NCBI RefSeq assembly: GCF_028369295.1
Contig: NZ_JAQMYP010000048.1
Span: 16,407-80,406, forward strand
Direction of reading: 5' to 3'
DNA length: 64,000 nt
Source: Streptomyces sp. HD
GTDB taxonomy: Bacteria > Actinomycetota > Actinomycetes > Streptomycetales > Streptomycetaceae
The position numbers were made by a program, and so were the translations under genes. Positions 58,241 through 64,000 of the stretch are shown here, one piece after another. Each line of letters opens with the position of its first letter. Positions within the stretch are counted from its first letter, which is position 1. A model generated the notes under the pieces. The model was not told where the DNA came from. It was given only the letters and a program-made list of their open reading frames with translations, and did no database searches.

Positions 58241-59269
58241 ATGCGGGTCGGAGTACTGACCGGAGGCGGCGACTGCCCCGGTCTCAACGCCGTCATCCGG
58301 GCCGTCGTCCGCAAGGGCGTACAGGAATACGGCTATGACTTCGTCGGCTTCCGGGACGGCTGGCGGGGTCCGCTCGAAAACGACACCGTTCGTCTCGACA
58401 TCCCCGCCGTGCGCGGCATCCTGCCCCGCGGCGGCACCATCCTCGGCTCCTCGCGCACCAACCCCCTGAAGCAGGAGGACGGCATCCGCCGTATCAAGGA
58501 CAACCTCGCCAAGCAGGAGGTCGAGGCGCTCATCGCCATCGGCGGCGAGGACACCCTCGGCGTCGCCGCCCGGCTGTCCGACGAGTACGGCGTGCCCTGT
58601 GTCGGCGTGCCGAAGACCATCGACAACGACCTGTCCGCCACCGACTACACCTTCGGTTTCGACACCGCCGTCGGCATCGCGACCGAGGCCATCGACCGGC
58701 TGCACACCACCGCCGAGTCCCATATGCGGGTCCTCGTCTGCGAGGTGATGGGCCGTCACGCCGGCTGGATCGCCATCCACTCCGGGCTCGCCGGCGGCGC
58801 CAACGTCATCCTCATCCCCGAACAGCGCTTCGACGTCGACAAGGTCTGCGCCTGGATCACCTCCCGCTTCAAGGCCTCCTACGCCCCGATCGTGGTCGTC
58901 GCCGAGGGCGCCATGCCCAAGGACGGCGACATGGTGCTGAAGGACGAGTCGCTGGACTCCTTCGGGCACGTCCGGCTCTCCGGCGTCGGCGAGTGGCTGG
59001 CCAAGGAGATCGAGCGGCGGACGGGGAAGGAGGCCCGTACGACGGTGCTCGGGCACATCCAGCGCGGCGGTACCCCCAGCGCCTTCGACCGCTGGCTCGC
59101 CACCCGGTTCGGGCTGCACGCCATCGAAGCGGTCCGCGACGGCGACTTCGGCAAGATGGTCGCGCTGCGCGGCACCGACATCGTCCGGGTCCCGATCGCG
59201 GAGGCGACGGCCAAGCTGAAGACGGTCGATCCGAAGCTGTACGAGGAGGTCGGGGTCTTCTTCGGCTGA
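58241..59269 (+). CDS. pfkA: 6-phosphofructokinase (actinobacterial group III type)
   Basis: A 342-residue PfkA-family enzyme. The N-terminal loop GGGDCPGLNAVIR, substrate motifs PKTIDNDL and MGRHAGWIA, and HIQRGGTPSAFDR are intact. The cosubstrate motif reads GGED (101-104) where ATP-dependent enzymes have GGDG, and Lys replaces Gly before TIDND. This pair is typical of pyrophosphate-linked enzymes, although actinobacterial group III members include ATP-dependent ones, so the phosphoryl donor is open. ATG 58241 follows GAAGGGA. The 161-base gap after macR holds no gene. S. coelicolor has three such paralogues. Confidence 0.92.
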   Translation: MRVGVLTGGGDCPGLNAVIRAVVRKGVQEYGYDFVGFRDGWRGPLENDTVRLDIPAVRGILPRGGTILGSSRTNPLKQEDGIRRIKDNLAKQEVEALIAIGGEDTLGVAARLSDEYGVPCVGVPKTIDNDLSATDYTFGFDTAVGIATEAIDRLHTTAESHMRVLVCEVMGRHAGWIAIHSGLAGGANVILIPEQRFDVDKVCAWITSRFKASYAPIVVVAEGAMPKDGDMVLKDESLDSFGHVRLSGVGEWLAKEIERRTGKEARTTVLGHIQRGGTPSAFDRWLATRFGLHAIEAVRDGDFGKMVALRGTDIVRVPIAEATAKLKTVDPKLYEEVGVFFG

Positions 59270-59317
59270 CCTCTTCGTGACGGCCGCCGTGATGGCCGCT
59301 CTCCTTCCGGCGGCACG

Positions 59318-59349
59318 GGGTTGTGGGCCGTATATTCGGCCCACAACCC
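59318..59349. promoter_or_regulatory. Palindromic operator/promoter candidate before ldhA
   Basis: 13-base arms (GGGTTGTGGGCCG at 59318-59330 and its exact reverse complement at 59337-59349) enclose TATATT (59331-59336). TATATT fits a -10 box and would give a start near 59343, 25 bases before the ldhA start codon. I see no matching -35 box. Confidence 0.7.
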
Positions 59350-59367
59350 TACGAAAAGGGAGCATCC

Positions 59368-60363
59368 TTGGAGATCCTGGCCTTCGGCGTGCAGGCGGAC
59401 GAGAAGCCCCTGGTCGAGCGGGCTTTCCAGGGCCACCACGAGGTCCGCTGCCTGGGCGTCTTCCTCAACGAGGACACCGCCCCGATCGCCACCGGCTACG
59501 AGGTCGTCTGCACCAGCGTCAACTGCGACCTCGGCCACCGCGTCCTGCAGACCCTCGCGGCCGGCGGCACCCAGATGGTCGCCCAGCGCTCGACCGGCTT
59601 CAACAACATCGACCTCTCGGTCGCCGAGCGCCTCGCCATGACGGTCGCGCGGGTGTCGTACTACTCGCCGTACTCCGTGGCCGAGTTCGCCTGGACCCTC
59701 GCCATGGCGGTCAACCGCCGTGTCGTGCGGGCCTCCACGCGCACGCGTGACTTCGACTTCCGCCTCGACGGCCTGATGGGCCGCGACCTGCACGGCCGCA
59801 CCGTGGGCGTCCTCGGCACCGGCAAGATCGGCGAGGCCTTCGCCCGCATCGCCCACGGCTTCGGCATGAACCTGCTCGGCTGGGACATCGCCGAGAACCC
59901 CGCCTGTGTGCAACTCGGCATGCGCTACGTCCCCAAGGACCGGCTCCTCGCCGAGTCCGACCTGATCAGCCTGCACGTCCCGCTGATGCCGGAGACCCGG
60001 CACCTGATCGACGCCGACGCGCTCAGGGCGATGAAGGACGACGCGATCCTGGTCAACTCCAGCCGGGGCGGCCTCATCGACTCCGCGGCCCTCGTCGCCG
60101 AACTGCGCGAGGGCCGCTTCACGGGGGTCGGCCTCGATGTGTACGAGGCGGAGGCGGGCCTGTTCTTCCTCGACAAGTCCCTCCAGGCCATCGAGGACGA
60201 CACCCTGGCCCGCCTCCTCACCTTCCCGAACGTCCTGGTCACCTCGCACCAGGCGTACTACACCCGGGAAGCCGTCGGCCAGATCGTCGAGGCCACGCTG
60301 AAGAACGTCCTCGACTACAGGGCGGGCCGCCGCTCCGAGAACGTGCTCGTGCCGCGCAGCTGA
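59368..60363 (+). CDS. ldhA: D-lactate dehydrogenase (2-hydroxyacid dehydrogenase family)
   Basis: A 331-residue NAD-dependent D-2-hydroxyacid dehydrogenase that closely follows fermentative LdhA of E. coli in order and spacing: STGFNNIDLSVAERL, the NAD loop GVLGTGKIGEAFARI with Asp ending strand 2 (LGWDIAE), the Arg in NSSRGGLIDS, DVYEAEAGLFFLDKS and the catalytic His in TSHQAYYTREA. It would reduce pyruvate to D-lactate. The start is TTG 59368 behind AAGGGAG. A palindrome with a central TATATT lies just upstream. Its presence next to phosphofructokinase in an obligate aerobe suggests overflow or oxygen-limited metabolism. It runs convergent to the trpE-G fusion. Confidence 0.88.
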   Translation: MEILAFGVQADEKPLVERAFQGHHEVRCLGVFLNEDTAPIATGYEVVCTSVNCDLGHRVLQTLAAGGTQMVAQRSTGFNNIDLSVAERLAMTVARVSYYSPYSVAEFAWTLAMAVNRRVVRASTRTRDFDFRLDGLMGRDLHGRTVGVLGTGKIGEAFARIAHGFGMNLLGWDIAENPACVQLGMRYVPKDRLLAESDLISLHVPLMPETRHLIDADALRAMKDDAILVNSSRGGLIDSAALVAELREGRFTGVGLDVYEAEAGLFFLDKSLQAIEDDTLARLLTFPNVLVTSHQAYYTREAVGQIVEATLKNVLDYRAGRRSENVLVPRS

Positions 60364-62273
60364 CCCACCAGATCACGTACGACGGCGGCGCCGTTCAGGG
60401 TGAGGACCGACTCGGGGTGGAACTGGACGCCGGCGAAGCCGGGCCCGCGTACGGCATGGACCTCCCCGTTGTCGGCGCGGCTGACCTCGACGCCGTGCTC
60501 GGCGAGCTCCGCGTACGCCTCGTCGTCGCAGCGCGCGACGAAGCTGTTGTAGAAGCCGACCGTCTCCGGCCGCCCGAACAGGTCGATCGTCGTCTGGGCG
60601 CCCTGGTAGGGCACCTCCTTCCGTACGAGCTCCAGCCCCAGCTCGGCCGCGACCAGCTCATGGCCGAGGCAGACGCCGAGCACGCCGTGCCGGTGGCCGC
60701 GGACGACCTCGGCGGTGAGGTCGCGCAGGAAGCGCATCTTGGGGTCGGTGAGGTCGGAGGGATCACCGGGGCCGGGGCCCAGCACGACCGGTCCCTCGTG
60801 CGCGAGCACCGCCTCCCGCAGCCCGTCCTCGTCGTACCGCCGGACGGTCACCTCCAGCCCGCTGGAGCGCAGCACATGCGCCAGCATCGCCGTGAAGGTG
60901 TCCTCGCCGTCGACGACCAGGGCGTGTCCGGTGAGCTCCGCGCTCCTTCGGGAGGGCCCCTGCATCCGCAGCCAGAACGGCGCCAGCGAGGCCCGGCGCC
61001 CGTCGAGCGCGGCACGCACGCGTGGGTCGTCGGCGAGATGTACGCGCGCGTGCTCAGCACGCGGCCGGGACGGTCGTACGCCCAGGGCGGCCAGCACGCC
61101 CGCGGCCTTGGCGTGGGTCTCCGCGACCTCGCTCGCCGGGTCCGACCCGCGCACGAGCGTGGCTCCGACCGGCACCCGCAGCCCGCCGTCCGCGTCGATG
61201 TCGGCGGTGCGGATCAGGATGGGGGAGTCGAGGGTCTGGGCGCCGCCGGAATCCCGGCCGATCAGGGCCAGCGCGCCCGCGTAGTACCCACGCCCGACAC
61301 CGTCCCGCCCGAGGGGCTCGTACCGCTCGATCACCCGGCACGCGTTCTGCACGGGCGACCCGGTCACGGTGGCCGCGAACATGGTCTCCTTCAGGACCTC
61401 CCGCACATCCAGCGAGGACTTCCCGCGCAGCTCGTACTCGGTGTGCGCGAGATGAGCCATCTCCTTCAGCCGCGGCCCGACCACGACCCCGCCCATGTCA
61501 CCGACGGTGCACATCATCTTGAGCTCCTCGTCGACGACCATCGACAGCTCCTCGATCTCCTTGCCGTCGGCGAGGAAGTCGAGCAGGTGCTCGGGGGTGG
61601 GGCCGTCGGCGGGATAGCGGTACGTCCCGCTGATCGGGTTCATGACGACCGTCCCGCCGGACATCCGCACGTGCACCTCGGGGCTGGCCCCCACCAGCGT
61701 CCGCCCGCCCGTCTCCCGCCGCCGCCCTTCCAAGGAAGGCCCTTCGGGCCCCTTCTGATCTCCGGTGTGCACGACAAACGTCCAATAGGCGCCCCGCTCG
61801 CCCTCAAGCAGCCGCCGGAACAGCGCGAGCGCGTCGGCCCGCCCGAACCCCGGAATCTGCCCCTCGTACGTCCGCCGGATCACGAAGTTCGCGCCCTCGC
61901 CCCGCCCGATCTCCTCCCGCAGCACGCGTCCGACGATCTCCGCGTACTCCTCGTCGGCCACGTCGAACCCACCGCCCTCGACGCGCACGTCGTGGGACGG
62001 GAGCTGGTCCAGGGCGTCGGCGAGCGGGATCTCGTACGACTCCTCGGGGGTCAGCACCGTCAGCGGCGTGCCGTCGTCGCGGACGTCGAAGCCGCGCTCG
62101 CGGATCTGCCGGAAGGGAACCAGTGCCAGGCCCTCGTCGGGGAGGTCGGCGAGGCGGTCGTAGTCGCCGACCGGGCCGAGGAGCACCTCCACGGTGTCCT
62201 CGTCACGGCCCGGGGTGCGGCGTCGCAGCAGGGCGAACGGGCGGGGATCGTCGAGCAGGTCGAGCAGACGCAT
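60315..62273 (-). CDS. trpE: Anthranilate synthase, TrpE-TrpG fusion
   Basis: A 652-residue fusion. The chorismate-binding TrpE part (about 1-440) has VMNPISGTYRY, VDEELKMMCTVGD and the conserved C-terminal set (GSPVQNACRVIERYEPLGR, GYYAGALALIG, RTADID). The glutamine amidotransferase TrpG part (about 460-640) has GPGPGDPSDL, nucleophile Cys in GVCLGHE and the His-Glu pair in VQFHPES. It converts chorismate and glutamine to anthranilate. ATG 62273 is right; the frame is open far upstream but overlaps divergent DAHP synthase. A Trp-codon leader and attenuator precede it. Its end overlaps the 3' end of convergent ldhA by 49 bases. Confidence 0.95.
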   Translation of the reverse strand: MRLLDLLDDPRPFALLRRRTPGRDEDTVEVLLGPVGDYDRLADLPDEGLALVPFRQIRERGFDVRDDGTPLTVLTPEESYEIPLADALDQLPSHDVRVEGGGFDVADEEYAEIVGRVLREEIGRGEGANFVIRRTYEGQIPGFGRADALALFRRLLEGERGAYWTFVVHTGDQKGPEGPSLEGRRRETGGRTLVGASPEVHVRMSGGTVVMNPISGTYRYPADGPTPEHLLDFLADGKEIEELSMVVDEELKMMCTVGDMGGVVVGPRLKEMAHLAHTEYELRGKSSLDVREVLKETMFAATVTGSPVQNACRVIERYEPLGRDGVGRGYYAGALALIGRDSGGAQTLDSPILIRTADIDADGGLRVPVGATLVRGSDPASEVAETHAKAAGVLAALGVRPSRPRAEHARVHLADDPRVRAALDGRRASLAPFWLRMQGPSRRSAELTGHALVVDGEDTFTAMLAHVLRSSGLEVTVRRYDEDGLREAVLAHEGPVVLGPGPGDPSDLTDPKMRFLRDLTAEVVRGHRHGVLGVCLGHELVAAELGLELVRKEVPYQGAQTTIDLFGRPETVGFYNSFVARCDDEAYAELAEHGVEVSRADNGEVHAVRGPGFAGVQFHPESVLTLNGAAVVRDLVGQLRGTSTFSERRPAL

Positions 62274-62308
62274 GGGTCCGTTTCCTTGTCGCTGGGAGGA
62301 ACGGACCC
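62274..62308 (-). promoter_or_regulatory. Hairpin pairing the trpE ribosome binding site
   Basis: On the minus strand GGGTCCGTT (62308-62300) pairs with AACGGACCC (62282-62274), which directly adjoins the ATG. The stem can extend by pairing CC with the GG of the ribosome binding site (AAGGA), with one bulged A. It lies after the attenuator terminator. Confidence 0.65.
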
Positions 62309-62319
62309 CGGGAAAACGC

Positions 62320-62346
62320 CGAAGGCCGCCCCTCGGGCGGCCTTCG
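62320..62346 (-). terminator. trpE attenuator terminator (3:4 hairpin)
   Basis: Perfect 12-base arms at 62320-62331 and 62335-62346 with a 3-base loop. On the minus strand it is followed by GGCGTTTTCCC, with TTTT at 62317-62314. The alternative antiterminator pairs GGCGGCC (62380-62374) with GGCCGCC (62342-62336), and a pause hairpin pairs 62371-62379 with 62387-62395. Confidence 0.92.
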
Positions 62347-62367
62347 CGAAGTCTGTCGTACGCGCAG

Positions 62368-62424
62368 TCAGTGGGCCGCCGGATGAGCGGTCCACCACCA
62401 GTTCTGGGTCGAGTGCGCGAACAT
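62368..62424 (-). CDS. trpL: Tryptophan leader peptide with Trp-Trp-Trp
   Basis: An 18-codon ORF, MFAHSTQNWWWTAHPAAH, with three successive TGG codons. It lies about 100 bases before trpE on the same strand, directly ahead of an alternative set of hairpins. Ribosome stalling at the Trp codons when charged tRNA-Trp is short would free segment 2 to form the antiterminator. A TAGGGT hexamer at 62438-62433 is 8 bases before the ATG and could be its -10 box, in which case the leader RNA would start at or next to the ATG. Streptomycete trpE attenuators of this type are known. Confidence 0.93.
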   Translation of the reverse strand: MFAHSTQNWWWTAHPAAH

Positions 62425-62519
62425 GCGAGGCACCCTACCCCATGTCCGGGTCGTGTACGCCGTGTCTCAATTGCTGGGCATGGGGCAGGACGCCCGACAC
62501 GACCCCGTAATGTTGAGGC

Positions 62520-63872
62520 GTGACCGTGAACGCTAAGACCAGCGCGAGTGCTGGCAACACCTGGCGAGACCTGCCCGCGGCGCAGCAGCCCGAGTACCCC
62601 GACACCGAGGCTCTGCGCGCAGTCGTTGCGGAGCTGGAGTCGTATCCGCCGCTCGTCTTCGCGGGCGAGTGCGACCAGCTGCGCGCCCGGATGGCGGCCG
62701 TCGCCAAGGGAGAGGCGTTCCTCCTCCAGGGCGGCGACTGCGCCGAGGCCTTCGACGCGGTGTCGGCCGACCACATCCGCAACAAGCTCAAGACCCTGCT
62801 CCAGATGGGCGCCGTGCTGACGTACGCCGCCTCGGTTCCGGTCGTGAAGGTCGGCCGGATCGCCGGCCAGTACTCCAAGCCGCGCTCCAAGGGCACGGAG
62901 ACCCGCGACGGCGTCACGCTGCCGACCTACCGCGGCGACTCGGTCAACGGCTTCGACTTCAACGAGAAGGCCCGCATCCCGGACCCCGAGCGCCTGAAGC
63001 GGATGTACAACGCCTCCGCCTCCACGCTCAACCTGGTGCGCGCCTTCACCACCGGCGGCTACGCCGACCTGCGCCAGGTGCACGCCTGGAACCAGGACTT
63101 CGTGAAGTCGTCTCCGTCCGGCCAGCGCTACGAGCAGCTCGCGCGCGAGATCGACAACGCGCTGAACTTCATGCACGCCTGCGGGACCGACCCGGAGGAG
63201 TTCAAGACGGTCGAGTTCTTCTCCTCGCACGAGGCGCTGCTGCTCGACTACGAGTCCGCGCTGACCAGGGTCGACTCCCGCACCGGCCAGCTTTACGACG
63301 TCTCCGGGCACATGGTGTGGATCGGTGAGCGCACCCGGCAGCTGGACGGTGCGCACATCGAGTTCGCCTCGAAGATCCGCAACCCGATCGGCATCAAGCT
63401 CGGCCCGACGACGACGGCCGAGGAGGCGTTGCAGTACATCGACCGCCTCGACCCCGACCGCGAGCCGGGCCGGCTGACCTTCATCGTCCGCATGGGCGCC
63501 GACAAGATCCGGGACAAGCTCCCCGAGCTGGTCGAGAAGGTCACCGCCTCCGGCGCCACCGTGGCCTGGGTGACCGACCCGATGCACGGCAACACCTTCG
63601 AGGCGGCCTCCGGTCACAAGACCCGCCGCTTCGACGACGTGCTCGACGAGGTCAAGGGCTTCTTCGAGGTCCACAAGGCGCTGGGCACCCACCCGGGCGG
63701 CATCCATGTGGAGCTCACCGGCGACGATGTCACCGAGTGCGTGGGCGGCGGCGACGAGATCTTCGTCGACGACCTGCACCAGCGCTACGAGACGGCCTGC
63801 GACCCGCGACTGAACCGCAGCCAGTCGCTCGACCTGGCGTTCCTCGTCGCGGAGATGTACAGGGACCAGTGA
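62520..63872 (+). CDS. aroH: Class II DAHP synthase
   Basis: A 450-residue type II 3-deoxy-D-arabino-heptulosonate-7-phosphate synthase, which joins PEP and erythrose 4-phosphate in the first step of the shikimate pathway. Plant/mycobacterial-type motifs are clear: FLLQGGDCAEAF with the metal Cys, VGRIAGQYSKPRS, FFSSHEALLLDYE, WVTDPMHGNT, GGIHVELTGDDVTEC, and RLNRSQSLDLAF. GTG 62520 is the start; TAATGT at 62507-62512 is a possible -10 that would give a leaderless or near-leaderless mRNA. It is divergent from the trp leader and shares a gap of about 95 bases, which ties entry to aromatic synthesis to the tryptophan branch. Confidence 0.95.
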   Translation: MTVNAKTSASAGNTWRDLPAAQQPEYPDTEALRAVVAELESYPPLVFAGECDQLRARMAAVAKGEAFLLQGGDCAEAFDAVSADHIRNKLKTLLQMGAVLTYAASVPVVKVGRIAGQYSKPRSKGTETRDGVTLPTYRGDSVNGFDFNEKARIPDPERLKRMYNASASTLNLVRAFTTGGYADLRQVHAWNQDFVKSSPSGQRYEQLAREIDNALNFMHACGTDPEEFKTVEFFSSHEALLLDYESALTRVDSRTGQLYDVSGHMVWIGERTRQLDGAHIEFASKIRNPIGIKLGPTTTAEEALQYIDRLDPDREPGRLTFIVRMGADKIRDKLPELVEKVTASGATVAWVTDPMHGNTFEAASGHKTRRFDDVLDEVKGFFEVHKALGTHPGGIHVELTGDDVTECVGGGDEIFVDDLHQRYETACDPRLNRSQSLDLAFLVAEMYRDQ

Positions 63873-63900
63873 CGGGGTCACCTGTTACAGGGACGTGAGT

Positions 63901-64000
63901 GGGGGGGGGGGGGCCCCCCCGCCCCCCCCCCCCCCCCCCCCCCCGCGCGGCCGCCCCCCGCCCCCCCCCCCCCCCCCAAACCACCCCCCCCCCCCCCCCC
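63901..64000. other. G/C homopolymer tract, probable sequencing artefact
   Basis: After the DAHP synthase stop the sequence degrades into a run of about 13 G followed by long C runs with scattered other bases. It has no gene, no biological repeat structure and is unlike the rest of the window. It most likely reflects low-quality sequence at a contig end. Confidence 0.85.

Noticed and set aside
59318..59349. Rex operator before ldhA
   Set aside because: The half sites are TTGTGGGCC/GGCCCACAA with a 6-base centre, not the TTGTGAA-4-TTCACAA pattern known for Rex, so no Rex assignment is made.
62274..63881. Upstream extension of the trpE frame to more than 1100 codons
   Set aside because: The extension runs through the attenuator and antisense to the DAHP synthase gene; the family start is the ATG at 62273.
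1..64000. tRNA, rRNA, CRISPR array, prophage or attachment site
   Set aside because: I saw no cloverleaf-like runs, no regularly spaced repeats and no integrase or phage genes; functions are those of a core chromosome.

Overview
The window is high-GC DNA with Streptomyces-type codon use, and it reads as a vegetative core-chromosome segment of a Streptomyces. The evidence is the third-codon GC bias, the many GTG/TTG starts, the actinobacterial respiratory cluster ctaCDF-ctaE-qcrCAB, the MacRS-like two-component pair, a SAM-IV riboswitch, and gene order that matches S. coelicolor around SCO2115-SCO2170 as I remember it. Homologues of parts of the same order lie near M. tuberculosis Rv2178c-Rv2204c (from memory), so this is an old actinobacterial neighbourhood. 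I see no prophage, transposase, CRISPR array, tRNA, rRNA or biosynthetic gene cluster. The last ~100 bases are a G/C homopolymer smear that looks like a contig-end artefact.

Layout. 1-4.6 kb: partial methyltransferase, DUF3043 membrane protein, pspA with a PspAA partner, and a LuxR-type two-component system. 4.7-10.3 kb: a single-component RND (HAE1-like) pump, then a Ser/Thr kinase with a PQQ-type beta-propeller. 10.3-17.2 kb: nadA, erpA, a large Ser/Pro/Gly-rich membrane protein, a small unknown, adoK, and a cysteine desulfurase-TusA fusion. 17.5-26.7 kb: the cytochrome bc1-aa3 genes, split by an L,D-transpeptidase lipoprotein and a receiver-like protein. 27-30.9 kb: trpD, a SAM-IV riboswitch controlling a SufS-like desulfurase, and glycerate kinase. 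31-36 kb: SLC13 permease, an OmpR-type two-component system with a small acidic exported protein, a stand-alone RAM-domain protein, and rhomboid. 36-44.5 kb: zinc-ribbon protein, NYN nuclease with coiled coil, two NlpC/P60 hydrolases, a lipoprotein metallopeptidase-like protein, a PadR remnant, a GT87 mannosyltransferase-like protein and a PimB-like GT4. 44.6-54.4 kb: cholesterol oxidase-like flavoenzyme, fadD, phosphoesterase, SRPBCC protein, ArsA-like ATPase, DUF5304-like protein, glucokinase, EEP hydrolase and a membrane protein. 54.4-63.9 kb: esterase, PlsC acyltransferase, macS-macR, a phosphofructokinase, ldhA, the trpL-attenuated trpE-trpG fusion, and divergent class II DAHP synthase.

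How they work together. The themes are aerobic respiration and Fe-S/sulfur supply (cta/qcr, erpA, nadA, two desulfurases, a SAM riboswitch); envelope stress and wall turnover (psp, L,D-transpeptidase, two P60 proteins, rhomboid, PIM-type glycosyltransferases, PlsC); entry to and exit from glycolysis (glkA, pfk, ldhA); and tryptophan/aromatic supply (aroH, trpE-G, trpD).

The most rewarding regulatory features are a complete transcription attenuator before trpE with an additional hairpin pairing its ribosome binding site; the SAM-IV riboswitch followed by a six-codon ORF; a 13-bp-arm palindrome centred on a TATATT box before ldhA; and a 21-bp palindrome overlapping the ctaE start codon. A 30-bp dispersed repeat occurs at least six times in the intergenic spaces. 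I found no wholly new multi-gene system.
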